NCBI RefSeq assembly: GCF_020176695.1 | Contig: NZ_JAIWIA010000030.1 | Span: forward strand, 1-64,000 | Length of the DNA stretch: 64,000 nt | From: Massilia sp. MS-15 | Lineage (GTDB): Bacteria; Pseudomonadota; Gammaproteobacteria; Burkholderiales; Burkholderiaceae_D | Direction of reading: 5' to 3' | In this document: positions 8,487 through 17,663 of the stretch, piece after piece | How the letters are laid out: each line of letters begins with the position of its first letter | Position numbering within the stretch: position 1 is the stretch's first letter | Program-made: the position numbers and the translations under genes | The notes under the pieces: generated by a model | Told to the model about the DNA's origin: nothing | Database searches by the model: none | The model's input: the letters and a program-made list of their open reading frames with translations, nothing else

Positions 8487-9599
8487 TCACGCCTGGCAGC
8501 GCGTTGACGCGGCTTCGCGCCTGTCGGGCGCGACCTGGTCCACCATTGGCTGGCTGCTGGCCGTGTCCAGGCGCACCTGGTGGGCCGGCAGCGCCAGCCG
8601 CACGCCCTGCTGGCCCAGCATGGCCACGATGCCCAGGTAGATGTCCTGCTGCACGTCCATGTAGACGCGGTAGTCGGCGCTGTTCACGTAGTACACCACC
8701 TCGAAGGTATAGGCCGGCGCGGCGAGTGAGCCCAGGTGTGCGCGGTCGAAGCGCACCTGCGGCTGGGCCGCGACGATCGCTTCGAGCAGGCCGGGCAGGG
8801 CGCGCAGGGTAGGTTCAGGCGTATCATAGGTGACCGCGATCCGGAATACCACGCGCCGTTCTTCCATGCGGCGCAGGTTGCGGATCCGGCTCTTGAGCAG
8901 GTCGGCATTCGAGAACACGATCTGCTCGCCGTCCAGGCTGCGCACGCGGGTGGTCTTCAGGCCGATGCGTTCGACCGTGCCAAGCATGCTGTCGACGATG
9001 ATGAAGTCGCCCGTCACGAAGGGCTTGTCGACCACGATCGAGAGCGAGGCGAACAGGTCGCCCAGGATGCTCTGCACCGCCAGCGCCAGCGCGATGCCGC
9101 CGATACCGAGGCTGGCCACCAGCGTGGTGATGTTGACGCCAAGGTTATCGAGGATCATCAGGCCCACGACCGACCACAGCGCCACCCGGCCCAGGTAGGC
9201 GATCGCCACCGAGGTGGTGACGCGGTCGGGATCGGCCACTTGCCGGGCGCGGGCGGCGGCCAGCCAGGCCCGCACCGCATGGTCGCCCCAGATCGCGCAC
9301 TGGGCGAGCACCGCGGCGATCGCCACGCGGCCCACCAGGAGCTGTGCGCGTTCGGACAGCGTGAGCAGGCTGGCGCCGGCGTACAGGCCGATCACGACCA
9401 GCACCGCCAGCCGGGTTGCCGACAACGCGGCCAGCGTCACGGCGGCCGGGCGTGCAGCTTCCGGCGCGGCGGCGACGCAGGCGCGCAGGCGCCGCAGCAG
9501 GATCGATTTCAGCGTATCGAGGCCAACCGCGACGATGGCCGCCAGTGCCAGCGCCACCAGCCAGTCGCCCAGGGGGTTGGCGAGGAAAATGGAGTTCAT
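8487..9599 (-). CDS. Small-conductance mechanosensitive channel (MscS family)
   Basis: 370 aa. Several N-terminal membrane segments lead to the Gly/Ala-rich pore helix SLGIGGIALALAVQSIL (163-179), followed by VDKPFVTGDFIIVD, which opens the cytoplasmic beta domain. MscS channels release solutes when membrane tension rises after osmotic downshock. The ATG at 9599 has AAGGAA upstream. It starts 14 nt after the ggpPS stop and is probably co-transcribed with it. That pairs synthesis of an osmolyte with a channel for releasing solutes. Confidence 0.93.
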   Translation of the reverse strand: MNSIFLANPLGDWLVALALAAIVAVGLDTLKSILLRRLRACVAAAPEAARPAAVTLAALSATRLAVLVVIGLYAGASLLTLSERAQLLVGRVAIAAVLAQCAIWGDHAVRAWLAAARARQVADPDRVTTSVAIAYLGRVALWSVVGLMILDNLGVNITTLVASLGIGGIALALAVQSILGDLFASLSIVVDKPFVTGDFIIVDSMLGTVERIGLKTTRVRSLDGEQIVFSNADLLKSRIRNLRRMEERRVVFRIAVTYDTPEPTLRALPGLLEAIVAAQPQVRFDRAHLGSLAAPAYTFEVVYYVNSADYRVYMDVQQDIYLGIVAMLGQQGVRLALPAHQVRLDTASSQPMVDQVAPDRREAASTRCQA

Positions 9600-9613
9600 G
9601 CGTGTTCCTTTCT

Positions 9614-11932
9614 TCAGGCGGCACAACGCTCGTCGCGGGCGGGCGCGTCCTGCGGCGCCAGCGCGGCCAGGAAGCCGTCGCCCCAGCGCGTGACGTCGTG
9701 TTCGTCCACGATCATCGCCAGCCGCCCGGCGCGGTAGGCGACTTCGTCCTCGCCCATGCTCAGCGCCTGGTACAGGGTCTCGCTCATGGCGTTGGCGTCG
9801 TAGGGATTGACCAGCAGCGCGCCGTGCAGCTCCACTGCGGCGCCGGCGAATTCGGACAGGATCAGTACCCCGGGCCGTCCCACCGCACCGCGGGTGGCGA
9901 CGTACTCCTTGGCCACCAGGTTGAGGCCGTCGCGCAGGGGCGTGATCCAGGCGATGCCGCAGGCGGCGTAGTGGGCCACTACATCCTCGAAGGGCAGCGA
10001 GCGGTAGAAGTAACGCACCGGGACCCAGTCAAGCGTCGAGAAGCGGCCATTGATGCGGCCCACGGTGCGGTCGAGTTCCTCGCGCAGGCTGTCGTAGATC
10101 TCCATGCCGCTGGCGGCCGGCGTGACGATGTTCAGCAGCGTCACCTTGCCCAGCAGTTCCGGATGGCGTTCCAGCATGCGCTCGTAGGCCTGCAGCTTCT
10201 CCAGCGAGCCTTTCACATAGTCGAGGCGCTCGATCGAGACAATCCCGGTCCTGCCTTCCAGCAGCCCGTCGAGTTCGGCCAGCTGGCGCCGTACCTCGCC
10301 CTGGTCCAGCAGGTGCCGGATCAGCTTGACGTCGGTGCCGACCGGATGGGCGCCCAGTGCCACCCGGCGTCCGCCGACCTCGATCGCGGTGCTCATGCGG
10401 TCGACGCCGAGCGCGCAGCCATAGGTGAGGAAGCGCGGCGCGCATGGGACGCTGCCGGCCACGTCCACCGGCGCGAACGAGCGTACCGCATCGACGAAGT
10501 TCTCGACGTAGCGCGGGATGTGAAAGCCCACGTAGTCGCACTGCAGCAGGCTGCCGATGATGTCGCGCCGCCATGGCAGGATGTTGAACACGTCGCTCGA
10601 GGGGAAGGCGGTGTGGTGGAAGAAGGCGATCGTGAGGTCCGGGCGCAGCGGGCGCAGGAAGGCCGGCACCATCCACAGGTTGTAGTCGTGGATCCAGGCG
10701 GTGGCGCCGTGGGCGGCCTCGCGCGCGGTCTGCTCGGCAAACAGGCGGTTCACTTCCAGGAAGCGCTCCCAATGGGCCTGGTGGAATTCGGCCTTGTCGG
10801 GGAAGGAGAAAATGATCGGCCAGAAGGCCTCTTTCGAGAACTTCTTGTAGAACAGATCGATGTCCTCGCGGGTGAGGGCGATGCGCGCCGCCTTGAGCTG
10901 CCGATAGCGCTGCGGGTCGACCGCCACGTGGGTGTCGAAACCTTGCGGCGTGCGCGAGGCCTGCTGCGACCAGGCCACCCACGAGCCCTTGCGCCCGCCG
11001 GCGAAGAAGTTCAGCAGGGTCGGCATGATGCCGTTCGGGCTCTTCGGGCGGCGCTGCAGCGTGATGCCGTCCACCACCAGTTCATCGTAGGGCAGGCGGT
11101 GGTAGACCATCACCAGGTCGGCGCCATCCACGGCCGGGGGCGCGGGCAGCGCGGATGCGGCACCGGCCGCCATGCCGTGGTGCGCCAGGCCTTCCAGAAT
11201 GCCGCCACAGCCTTCGGCCGTGGCCAGGTGCACACGCGGATTGCGGCATACGCGCTCGACCAGGGCCGGTTCGGCGCCGCCCACGGCCACGCCGCGCAAA
11301 CCGGTCTCGAACATCGACAGGTCGTTCAAGGTGTCGCCCGCCACCACCACGCTGGCCGGATCGAAACCGGCGACCGTGACCAGGCGGCGCAGGGCCATAC
11401 CCTTGCCGACGCCGCGCGGCAGCACGTCGAGGTAGCGGCCGGCCGAGAACAGCAGCTCGCAGTCGAGCGCGGCCACCGCCGCGCGCAGTGCCGGCGTGAT
11501 GGCGTCTTCGGTCGCGAGGAAGGAGCAGCGTCTTTCCTGCGGCACGCTCTGGCGCACCAGTTGCGGAAAGCCCGCCAGGGCGCGCAGCACGGCCTGGCTG
11601 CCCGGCCAGTGGGCGGTGAGTTCGTGCTGGATCGGCTCCACCGGGCGCAGCTCGCGATCGACCACGGTGGCGCCGACGTCGGCGATGATGTAGTCGGGAC
11701 GCGGAATGGTCGGATCGCTCAGCAGGGGCATCACGCTTTCCAGGCCGCGCCCGGTGACGAATACGAGGGTGGGACGGGAGGCCTGCTGGGTACCGGTGGC
11801 GCTGAACAGGTCGCGCACGCGGCGCCGTGCCTCGGGCGTACCGGCCAGCAGCGTGCCGTCGAGGTCGGTGGCGAGCACGAGGCGGGCGGGATCGAGGGGG
11901 CGGGACCAGCGTTGCGCATCAATGATAGTCAT
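9614..11932 (-). CDS. ggpPS: Bifunctional glucosylglycerol-phosphate phosphatase/synthase (GgpPS)
   Basis: 772 aa in two parts. Residues 1 to about 245 form a HAD phosphatase of the sucrose/trehalose-phosphatase type: TDLDGTLLAG with Asp 23 and 25, and VVAGDTLNDLSMF later. From about 260 a GT20 glycosyltransferase begins with MVYHRLPYDE and RRPKSPNGIMPTLLNFF, which match glucosylglycerol-phosphate synthase better than OtsA. FFHHTAFPSSD, ERLDYVKG and TPLRDGLNLVAKEYVA follow. The expected reaction is ADP-glucose plus glycerol-3-phosphate to glucosylglycerol, a salt-stress osmolyte. A trehalose-phosphate synthase/phosphatase is the main alternative. Confidence 0.85.
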   Translation of the reverse strand: MTIIDAQRWSRPLDPARLVLATDLDGTLLAGTPEARRRVRDLFSATGTQQASRPTLVFVTGRGLESVMPLLSDPTIPRPDYIIADVGATVVDRELRPVEPIQHELTAHWPGSQAVLRALAGFPQLVRQSVPQERRCSFLATEDAITPALRAAVAALDCELLFSAGRYLDVLPRGVGKGMALRRLVTVAGFDPASVVVAGDTLNDLSMFETGLRGVAVGGAEPALVERVCRNPRVHLATAEGCGGILEGLAHHGMAAGAASALPAPPAVDGADLVMVYHRLPYDELVVDGITLQRRPKSPNGIMPTLLNFFAGGRKGSWVAWSQQASRTPQGFDTHVAVDPQRYRQLKAARIALTREDIDLFYKKFSKEAFWPIIFSFPDKAEFHQAHWERFLEVNRLFAEQTAREAAHGATAWIHDYNLWMVPAFLRPLRPDLTIAFFHHTAFPSSDVFNILPWRRDIIGSLLQCDYVGFHIPRYVENFVDAVRSFAPVDVAGSVPCAPRFLTYGCALGVDRMSTAIEVGGRRVALGAHPVGTDVKLIRHLLDQGEVRRQLAELDGLLEGRTGIVSIERLDYVKGSLEKLQAYERMLERHPELLGKVTLLNIVTPAASGMEIYDSLREELDRTVGRINGRFSTLDWVPVRYFYRSLPFEDVVAHYAACGIAWITPLRDGLNLVAKEYVATRGAVGRPGVLILSEFAGAAVELHGALLVNPYDANAMSETLYQALSMGEDEVAYRAGRLAMIVDEHDVTRWGDGFLAALAPQDAPARDERCAA

Positions 11933-12168
11933 GGTGCATCCTTTTTTTGCGATGCGTCCGCCCGCAGGGCGGCGGACCAGGTCGGGGCATGGGGAGGTCG
12001 CCAGAGGGCGGACATGCCAGGGAACAGGGCAGGGCGCGGCACAGCTGCCGTCGGCACTGCCGCGCCGGCTGCCGGCGAAGAAAAACATGGGAATGCGGGA
12101 GGGCTGGCCGGCGGCCGCACCGTGCCCTGCACGTCGCCGCCGGCGCCTGTTCCGCAAAATACATTTGT

Positions 12169-12197
12169 ACAATAACATTTTGAGCGGGCAACGACAA
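12169..12197 (-). promoter_or_regulatory. Candidate ggpPS promoter
   Basis: The minus strand reads TTGTCG, 17 nt, TATTGT; each box matches the sigma-70 consensus at 4 of 6. If used, the transcript would have a leader of about 225 nt before the ggpPS ATG. Confidence 0.4.
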
Positions 12198-12271
12198 CCC
12201 GCGATCCGCCCGCCTGGACGGGAGTGGCGGGGCTTGCGAGCGGCCCGTTCGACACGATCGAAAAAAAGCTA

Positions 12272-12301
12272 TTGCAAAACTGCTGGGCTGCTACGTATAA
12301 T
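12272..12301 (+). promoter_or_regulatory. Promoter of tRNA-Val
   Basis: TTGCAA at 12272-12277, an 18-nt spacer, and a perfect TATAAT at 12296-12301. It lies 10 bp before the mature tRNA 5' end. Confidence 0.8.
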
Positions 12302-12311
12302 GCGGCTCCCC

Positions 12312-12388
12312 GGGCGGTTAGTTCAGCTGGTTAGAATACTTGGTCGACATCCAAGGGGTCGCAGGTTCGAATCCTGCACCGCCCACCA
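12312..12388 (+). tRNA. tRNA-Val (anticodon GAC)
   Basis: A 77-nt cloverleaf with encoded CCA. The acceptor stem GGGCGGT pairs with ACCGCCC. The D stem is GTTC/GAAT, the anticodon stem CTTGG/CCAAG with loop TCGACAT, and the T stem GCAGG/CCTGC with loop TTCGAAT. Anticodon GAC (34-36) and A73 fit valine. Two oddities: position 33 counts as C rather than the usual U, and the D and variable regions, including a G10-U25 pair, look like tRNA-Asp. Confidence 0.88.
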
Positions 12389-12431
12389 GACTTCCAGATC
12401 GCAGGCTCCCAGCAATGGTCGTAGCCTGCAG

Positions 12432-12459
12432 AGAAAAGGCGCAGCGGTGTGCCTTTTCT
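12432..12459 (+). terminator. Terminator after tRNA-Val
   Basis: AGAAAAGGC / GCCTTTTCT form a 9-bp stem with a 10-nt loop. The T-rich part of the right arm can act as the U-tract. It separates the tRNA from the rplC promoter. Confidence 0.6.
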
Positions 12460-12543
12460 GTGCTGACCAGCAGGTCAGATTCCTTGCTCTCTCCAGCTAC
12501 TGCGGAAAACGCAACAGGCCGAGGTCACCTCGAATTTATCCTG

Positions 12544-12572
12544 TTGCGCCGTTGCCGTTTGCGCGCTATACT
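12544..12572 (+). promoter_or_regulatory. Promoter of the rplC-rpsQ (S10) operon
   Basis: TTGCGC at 12544-12549, exactly 17 nt, then TATACT at 12567-12572. The start would be near 12580, giving a leader of about 85 nt before rplC. It gives this ribosomal operon its own start, independent of rpsJ. Confidence 0.75.
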
Positions 12573-12665
12573 AGCCGGCTTCGGTGTGGGCGCGTCTTTT
12601 TCAGCCCATGCTTTTTTAGTAGTACTAATTAGCCCCGCCCAATCGTAGGTGGGAATGGAGAAAAA

Positions 12666-13322
12666 ATGAGCCTGGGCCTCCTCGGTCGCAAGGTTGGTAT
12701 GATGCGTATCTTCACGGATGACGGCGATTCGATCCCTGTCACCGTGCTGGACGTGTCCAACAACCGTGTTGCGCAAGTCAAAACCCCTGAAACTGACGGC
12801 TACACTGCTGTGCAAGTCGTCTTCGGCCAGCGTCGCGCTTCCCGCGTGAACAAGGCTGCTGCTGGTCACTACGCCAAAGCTGGCGTGGAAGCTGGCACGA
12901 TGCTGCGTGAATTCCTCATCGATTCCGCTAAAGCCGCTGAACTCAAAGCCGGCGACACCATCAATGCTTCGATGTTCGAAGTGGGCCAGAAAATCGACGT
13001 GCAGGGCACCTCGATCGGTAAGGGCTACGCCGGTACCATCAAGCGTCACAACTTCGCCTCGGGTCGTCAGACCCACGGTAACTCGCGTTCGCACAATGTT
13101 CCTGGCTCCATCGGTATGGCGCAGGATCCGGGTCGCGTGTTCCCAGGCAAGCGCATGACCGGTCACATGGGCGACGTTACCGTCACCACCCAGAACCTGG
13201 AAATCGCCCGCATCGACGCTGACCGTCAACTGCTGCTCGTGAAGGGTGCCGTTCCTGGCGCCAAGAACGGCCAGGTGATCGTCAAGCCGGCTGTCAAAAC
13301 CAAAGCCAAGAAAGGAGCCTAA
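12666..13322 (+). CDS. rplC: 50S ribosomal protein L3
   Basis: 218 aa. L3 binds 23S rRNA near its 3' end and starts large-subunit assembly. It begins [20 protein letters not shown], and the loop region [18 protein letters not shown] is typical. Here it is the first gene of the operon because rpsJ lies 12 kb away. The ATG follows GGAGAAAAA. rplD starts 2 nt after its stop codon. Confidence 0.98.
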   Translation: MSLGLLGRKVGMMRIFTDDGDSIPVTVLDVSNNRVAQVKTPETDGYTAVQVVFGQRRASRVNKAAAGHYAKAGVEAGTMLREFLIDSAKAAELKAGDTINASMFEVGQKIDVQGTSIGKGYAGTIKRHNFASGRQTHGNSRSHNVPGSIGMAQDPGRVFPGKRMTGHMGDVTVTTQNLEIARIDADRQLLLVKGAVPGAKNGQVIVKPAVKTKAKKGA

Positions 13323-13324
13323 GT

Positions 13325-13945
13325 ATGGAACTCCAGCTCCTGAATGAGCAAGGTCAAGCTGGCGCCGGCGTTGCAGCTGCCGACACCGTGTTCGGCCGCG
13401 AATACAACGAAGCCCTGATCCACCAGGTCGTGGTCGCCTACGCCGCCAACGCGCGCAGCGGCAACCGCAAGCAGAAAGACCGTGAAGAAGTCAGCCACAC
13501 CACCAAGAAGCCATGGCGCCAGAAGGGCACCGGCCGCGCTCGTGCTGGTATGTCGTCGTCGCCTCTGTGGCGCGGCGGTGGTCGCATCTTCCCGAATACC
13601 CCGGACGAGAACTTCTCGCACAAGGTCAACAAGAAGATGTTCCGCGCAGGTATCTGCTCGATCTTCTCGCAGCTGGCCCGCGAAGGCCGTCTGAACGTTG
13701 TCGAAAACCTGTCGATCGAAGCTCCGAAGACCAAGCTGCTGTCGCAAAAGCTGCAGGGCATGGGCCTGGAATCGGTCCTGGTGATCACCGACACCATCGA
13801 TGAAAACCTGGAACTGGCATCGCGCAACCTGCCGAACGTGCTCGTCGTCGAGCCGAAGGCAGCCGACCCGATGTCGCTGGTGTTCTACAAGAAAGTCCTG
13901 GTCACCAAAGCTGCTCTGGCCAAGATCGAGGAGATGTACGCATGA
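13325..13945 (+). CDS. rplD: 50S ribosomal protein L4
   Basis: 206 aa. L4 lines the peptide exit tunnel; in E. coli it also represses its own operon through the S10 leader. The extended loop [20 protein letters not shown] is clear. If L4 feedback exists here, it would have to act on the new leader before rplC. Its last 4 nt overlap rplW. Confidence 0.98.
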   Translation: MELQLLNEQGQAGAGVAAADTVFGREYNEALIHQVVVAYAANARSGNRKQKDREEVSHTTKKPWRQKGTGRARAGMSSSPLWRGGGRIFPNTPDENFSHKVNKKMFRAGICSIFSQLAREGRLNVVENLSIEAPKTKLLSQKLQGMGLESVLVITDTIDENLELASRNLPNVLVVEPKAADPMSLVFYKKVLVTKAALAKIEEMYA

Positions 13946-14259
13946 GCACCGCTATCAAATTCAGCGAAGAGCGCCTGATGAAGGTGCTGCTGGCTCCGGT
14001 GATTTCCGAAAAGGCGACCTTCGTCGCTGAAAAGAACGAACAGATCGTGTTCAAGGTTCTGCCGGATGCCACCAAGCCGGAAATCAAGGCTGCCGTCGAA
14101 CTGCTGTTCAAGGTCGAAGTGGAATCGGTGCAAACCGTCAACCGCGAAGGCAAGGTCAAGCGTTCGGGCCGTTTCACCGGTCGCCGCAACCACACCAAGC
14201 GCGCTTTCGTGGCCCTCAAGCCGGGTCAGGAAATCAATTTTGTCGAGGAGGCTAAATAA
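13942..14259 (+). CDS. rplW: 50S ribosomal protein L23
   Basis: 105 aa. L23 sits at the tunnel exit and docks trigger factor and [17 protein letters not shown] near the start and [16 protein letters not shown] near the end are typical. The gene overlaps rplD (ATGA) and touches rplB (TAATG). Confidence 0.98.
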   Translation: MSTAIKFSEERLMKVLLAPVISEKATFVAEKNEQIVFKVLPDATKPEIKAAVELLFKVEVESVQTVNREGKVKRSGRFTGRRNHTKRAFVALKPGQEINFVEEAK

Positions 14260-15086
14260 TGGCACTCGTTAAGATGAAGCCAACCTCCCCAGGCCGTCGC
14301 GGCATGGTGAAAGTTGTGACCGAAGGCCTGTACAAAGGCCGTCCGCTCGCAGCCCTGGTTGAGAAGAAATCGAAGACTGCTGGCCGTAACAACAACGGTC
14401 ACATCACCACCCGCCATATCGGCGGTGGCCACAAGCAGCACTACCGTCTGGTCGACTTCAAGCGCCAGAAGGACGGCATCCCTGCCAAGGTCGAGCGTAT
14501 CGAATACGACCCGAACCGTACCGCGCACATCGCTCTGCTGTGCTACGCGGACGGCGCCCGTGCGTACATCATCGCTCCGAAGGGCGTCGCTGTGGGCGAT
14601 ACCCTGATGAACGGTTCGGAAGCACCGATCAAGGCCGGTAACTGCCTGCCGATCCGCAACATCCCGGTTGGTACCGTGATGCACTGCGTCGAAATGCTGC
14701 CTGGCAAAGGCGCACAGATGGCCCGCACCGCCGGCGCCGCTGTCGTCCTGATGGCCCGCGAAGGCACCTATGCCCAGGTTCGCCTGCGCTCGGGTGAAGT
14801 CCGCCGCGTGCACATCGAGTGCCGTGCAACCGTGGGTGAAGTCGGCAATGCCGAGCACAGCCTGCGCAAGATCGGTAAAGCCGGTGCGATGCGTTGGCGC
14901 GGTGTCCGCCCGACCGTCCGTGGTGTCGTCATGAACCCGATCGACCACCCGCACGGTGGTGGTGAAGGCCGTACGGCAGCAGGTCGCCATCCGGTGTCGC
15001 CATGGGGCCAGCAGACCAAGGGCAAGAAGACGCGCTCGAACAAGCGTACTTCGTCGATGATCGTCTCGCGCCGCGGCAAGAAATAA
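14259..15086 (+). CDS. rplB: 50S ribosomal protein L2
   Basis: 275 aa. L2 supports subunit association and the peptidyltransferase centre. The conserved C-terminal stretch [15 protein letters not shown] contains the functionally important His. The start codon overlaps the rplW stop by one base. Confidence 0.98.
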   Translation: MALVKMKPTSPGRRGMVKVVTEGLYKGRPLAALVEKKSKTAGRNNNGHITTRHIGGGHKQHYRLVDFKRQKDGIPAKVERIEYDPNRTAHIALLCYADGARAYIIAPKGVAVGDTLMNGSEAPIKAGNCLPIRNIPVGTVMHCVEMLPGKGAQMARTAGAAVVLMAREGTYAQVRLRSGEVRRVHIECRATVGEVGNAEHSLRKIGKAGAMRWRGVRPTVRGVVMNPIDHPHGGGEGRTAAGRHPVSPWGQQTKGKKTRSNKRTSSMIVSRRGKK

Positions 15087-15096
15087 GGGATAAAAC

Positions 15097-15372
15097 ATGA
15101 CTCGTTCATTGAAAAAAGGGCCGTTCATTGACGCCCACCTGGTGAAGAAAGTCGAAGCCGCGCAAGCGACCAAAGACAAGAAGCCAGTCAAAACCTGGTC
15201 GCGCCGCTCGACGATCTCTCCTGACTTCATCGGTCTGACCATCGCCGTGCACAACGGCAAGGTCCACGTGCCGGTGTACGTGTCGGAGAACATGGTCGGC
15301 CACAAGCTCGGCGAATTCGCGCTGACCCGTACGTTCAAGGGCCACGCTGCTGACAAGAAGGCGAAACGATAA
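15097..15372 (+). CDS. rpsS: 30S ribosomal protein S19
   Basis: 91 aa. [15 protein letters not shown] and the central [20 protein letters not shown] are standard S19. It works in the 30S head with S13. Its stop overlaps the rplV start (TAATG). Confidence 0.98.
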   Translation: MTRSLKKGPFIDAHLVKKVEAAQATKDKKPVKTWSRRSTISPDFIGLTIAVHNGKVHVPVYVSENMVGHKLGEFALTRTFKGHAADKKAKR

Positions 15373-15701
15373 TGGAAACTAAAGCAATCCTCAAAGGCGT
15401 TCGCCTGTCGGAACAGAAGGGCCGCCTGGTGGCGGACCTGATCCGCGGCAAGAAAGTTGACGCAGCACTCAACATTCTGCAGTTCAGCCCGAAGAAGGGC
15501 GCGACCATCATCAAGAAGGTTCTCGAGTCGGCAATCGCCAACGCGGAACACAACGATGGCGCCGACATCGACGAGCTGAAGGTCGTGCAGATCTACGTTG
15601 AAAAGGGCCCGATCCTGAAGCGCTTCACCGCACGTGCGAAGGGCCGCGGCGATCGTATTTCGAAACAATCCTGTCACATCTACGTGACTGTCGGTAACTA
15701 A
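15372..15701 (+). CDS. rplV: 50S ribosomal protein L22
   Basis: 109 aa. L22 has a long hairpin in the exit tunnel. [19 protein letters not shown] at the start and [16 protein letters not shown] near the end are typical. Confidence 0.98.
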   Translation: METKAILKGVRLSEQKGRLVADLIRGKKVDAALNILQFSPKKGATIIKKVLESAIANAEHNDGADIDELKVVQIYVEKGPILKRFTARAKGRGDRISKQSCHIYVTVGN

Positions 15702-15712
15702 GGGGTCACACG

Positions 15713-16543
15713 ATGGGTCAGAAAATCCACCCAACCGGCTTCCGCCTGGCGGTCACCCGTAACTGGGCGTCGCGCTGGTATGCTGGCAACGGCAACTTCG
15801 CCGACATGCTGAAGGAAGACCTGGAAGCGCGCGCTTTCCTGAAGAAGAAGCTGAAGAACGCTTCGGTCGGCCGCGTCGTCATCGAGCGTCCTGCCAAGAA
15901 CGCACGCTTCACGATCTACTCGTCGCGTCCTGGCGTCGTGATCGGCAAGAAGGGCGAAGACATCGAAGTGCTGAAGTCGTCGCTGGCGAAGATCATGGGC
16001 GTGCCTGTGCACGTCAATATCGAAGAGATCCGCAAGCCGGAAATCGACTCGCAGCTGATCGCCGATTCGATCGCCCAGCAGCTCGAAAAGCGCATCATGT
16101 TCCGCCGCGCGATGAAGCGCGCCATGCAGAACGCCATGCGTCTGGGCGCCGTCGGCATCAAGATCATGTCGTCGGGCCGCCTGAACGGCATCGAAATCGC
16201 ACGTACCGAATGGTACCGCGAAGGCCGTGTGCCTCTGCACACCCTGCGCGCCGATATCGACTACGGCACCAGCGAAGCATCGACCACCTACGGCATCATC
16301 GGCGTCAAGGTCTGGGTCTACAAGGGCGACCGTTCGGTCACCGGCGAAGCCCCAGTCATCGACACCCCGCCGGATGAGAAGAAGCCACGCGGCCCGCGTC
16401 GCGACGACGGCAAGCCGTCGCGCGGCCCACGTCCGGCTGGCGCCGGTCGTCCTGGTAATGCAGCACCTACCGTCCGCGCACGTCCGGCTGTCAAGCCTGC
16501 CGCTCCGGCCGCCGCTGCGCCAGCTGAGAAAGCAGGAGAATAA
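15713..16543 (+). CDS. rpsC: 30S ribosomal protein S3
   Basis: 276 aa, longer than E. coli S3 (233) because of a Pro/Ala/Arg-rich C-terminal tail from about residue 225 ([18 protein letters not shown]). The KH-type RNA-binding core has [16 protein letters not shown] at about 70. S3 forms part of the mRNA entry site. Long tails of this kind are common in Burkholderiales. Confidence 0.98.
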   Translation: MGQKIHPTGFRLAVTRNWASRWYAGNGNFADMLKEDLEARAFLKKKLKNASVGRVVIERPAKNARFTIYSSRPGVVIGKKGEDIEVLKSSLAKIMGVPVHVNIEEIRKPEIDSQLIADSIAQQLEKRIMFRRAMKRAMQNAMRLGAVGIKIMSSGRLNGIEIARTEWYREGRVPLHTLRADIDYGTSEASTTYGIIGVKVWVYKGDRSVTGEAPVIDTPPDEKKPRGPRRDDGKPSRGPRPAGAGRPGNAAPTVRARPAVKPAAPAAAAPAEKAGE

Positions 16544-16545
16544 GC

Positions 16546-16965
16546 ATGCTGCAACCATCGCGCAGGAAGTATCGTAAAGAGCAGAAAGGCCGTAACACCG
16601 GCATTTCGCACACCCGCGGCACCGCGGTCTCGTTCGGCGAGTTCGGCCTGAAGGCAGTTGCCCGCGGCCGTATCACCGCACGCCAGATCGAAGCGGCGCG
16701 TCGCGCCATGACCCGTCACATCAAGCGTGGCGGCCGTATCTGGATCCGTATCTTCCCGGACAAGCCGATCTCGAACAAGCCGGCCGAAGTCCGTATGGGT
16801 AACGGTAAGGGTAACCCGGAGTACTACGTCGCTGAAATCCAGCCAGGCAAAGTCCTGTACGAGATGGATGGCGTCGCAGAAGAACTGGCGCGCGAAGCGT
16901 TCCGCCTGGCCGCTGCCAAACTGCCGCTGGCGACCACCTTCGTGGTCCGTCAAGTCGGCCAATAA
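16546..16965 (+). CDS. rplP: 50S ribosomal protein L16
   Basis: 139 aa. L16 contacts the A-site t[20 protein letters not shown] at the start and [20 protein letters not shown] in the middle are typical. The ATG follows AGGAGAATAAGC, and the gene begins 2 nt after rpsC. Confidence 0.98.
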   Translation: MLQPSRRKYRKEQKGRNTGISHTRGTAVSFGEFGLKAVARGRITARQIEAARRAMTRHIKRGGRIWIRIFPDKPISNKPAEVRMGNGKGNPEYYVAEIQPGKVLYEMDGVAEELAREAFRLAAAKLPLATTFVVRQVGQ

Positions 16966-16977
16966 CAGGAGTTGAAT

Positions 16978-17169
16978 ATGAAAGCATCGGAACTCCGCGG
17001 CAAGGACCAGGAAGCGCTGCAAAAGGAGCTGAATGAGCTGCTGAAGGCCCAGTTCGGCCTGCGCATGCAAATCGCTACCCAGCAGCTGGGCAACACCGCG
17101 CAGCTCAAGAAAGTACGTCGCGACATCGCGCGTGTGAAGACTGTGATGAACTCGAAGGAAGCCAAATGA
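16978..17169 (+). CDS. rpmC: 50S ribosomal protein L29
   Basis: 63 aa, beginning [18 protein letters not shown]. The ATG at 16978 is chosen over an in-frame TTG at 16972 because CAGGAG lies just upstream. L29 sits at the tunnel exit beside L23. It overlaps rpsQ by 4 nt. Confidence 0.97.
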   Translation: MKASELRGKDQEALQKELNELLKAQFGLRMQIATQQLGNTAQLKKVRRDIARVKTVMNSKEAK

Positions 17170-17438
17170 ACGACACCACTAAAACGGCGCTGAAGCGTAC
17201 GCTGGTCGGCAAGGTCGTGTCCGACAAAATGGACAAGACGGTAACCGTCCTGATCGAGCGTCACGTGAAGCACCCGCTGTACGGCAAGATCATCGTGCGT
17301 TCGAACAAGTATCACGCGCACGACGAGACCAACCAAGTCAAGGCCGGTGACACGGTCGAGATCACGGAAGGTCGCCCGATCTCGAAGACGAAGGCCTGGA
17401 CCGTGACCCGTGTTGTGCAGCAAGCACAGGTCATCTAA
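17166..17438 (+). CDS. rpsQ: 30S ribosomal protein S17
   Basis: 90 aa. [20 protein letters not shown] is the standard S17 N-terminal region, and the OB fold binds 16S rRNA early in assembly. It is the last gene of the S10 operon. A 225-nt gap with its own promoter separates it from rplN. Confidence 0.98.
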   Translation: MNDTTKTALKRTLVGKVVSDKMDKTVTVLIERHVKHPLYGKIIVRSNKYHAHDETNQVKAGDTVEITEGRPISKTKAWTVTRVVQQAQVI

Positions 17439-17454
17439 AGCCTAAAAATTTGTC

Positions 17455-17483
17455 TTGCGTGGCCCGCTGGTATCTGTGATACT
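17455..17483 (+). promoter_or_regulatory. Promoter of the spc operon, overlapped by a palindrome
   Basis: TTGCGT at 17455-17460, 17 nt, GATACT at 17478-17483. The spacer and -10 box lie inside an inverted repeat, GCCCGCT-G-GTATC...GATAC-T-AGCGGGC (about 17462-17490). The repeat could also act as a hairpin terminating read-through from the S10 operon. Confidence 0.7.
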
Positions 17484-17612
17484 AGCGGGCTTCGTTCATG
17501 TGTTGCCGCAGTATTCCTCCGCGGTTCTGCGGCCTGTAACGAATGGAAAGTCCATCACCCAAACATGGGGCTCCAGCAGGGGCGTCATGGCGGGACCAAG
17601 ACTGACCGCAGG

Positions 17613-17636
17613 CCCACGGTTTCCGTGGGGTTTTCT
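17613..17636 (+). terminator. Attenuator-like hairpin in the rplN leader
   Basis: CCCACGG-TTT-CCGTGGG (7-bp stem) is followed at once by GTTTTCT. This has terminator shape but sits inside the leader, about 30 nt before the rplN ATG. It suggests attenuation of the spc operon. It could instead be a simple mRNA structure. Confidence 0.5.
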
Positions 17637-17663
17637 ACGGCTTAAGTTGGGAAAGAAAATACT

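Larger units (their letters stand above)
11933..12311. other. Intergenic region with back-to-back promoters for ggpPS and tRNA-Val
   Basis: No gene is seen in these 379 bases. They hold the ggpPS ribosome binding site (AAGGA before the ATG), a GC-rich untranslated leader with several short hairpins, a candidate minus-strand promoter near 12169-12197, and the plus-strand tRNA promoter at 12272-12301. Confidence 0.6.

Noticed and set aside
9614-11932. Plain trehalose-6-phosphate synthase/phosphatase (OtsAB fusion)
   Set aside because: The phosphatase is N-terminal and the synthase starts with the YHRLPYDE and KSPNGIMPTL patterns seen in glucosylglycerol-phosphate synthases. It remains the main alternative.
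12312-12388. tRNA-Val as an integration site for the 12-kb block
   Set aside because: Islands normally sit at the 3' end of the tRNA, while this block is on the 5' side. No integrase and no repeated tRNA 3' end were seen.
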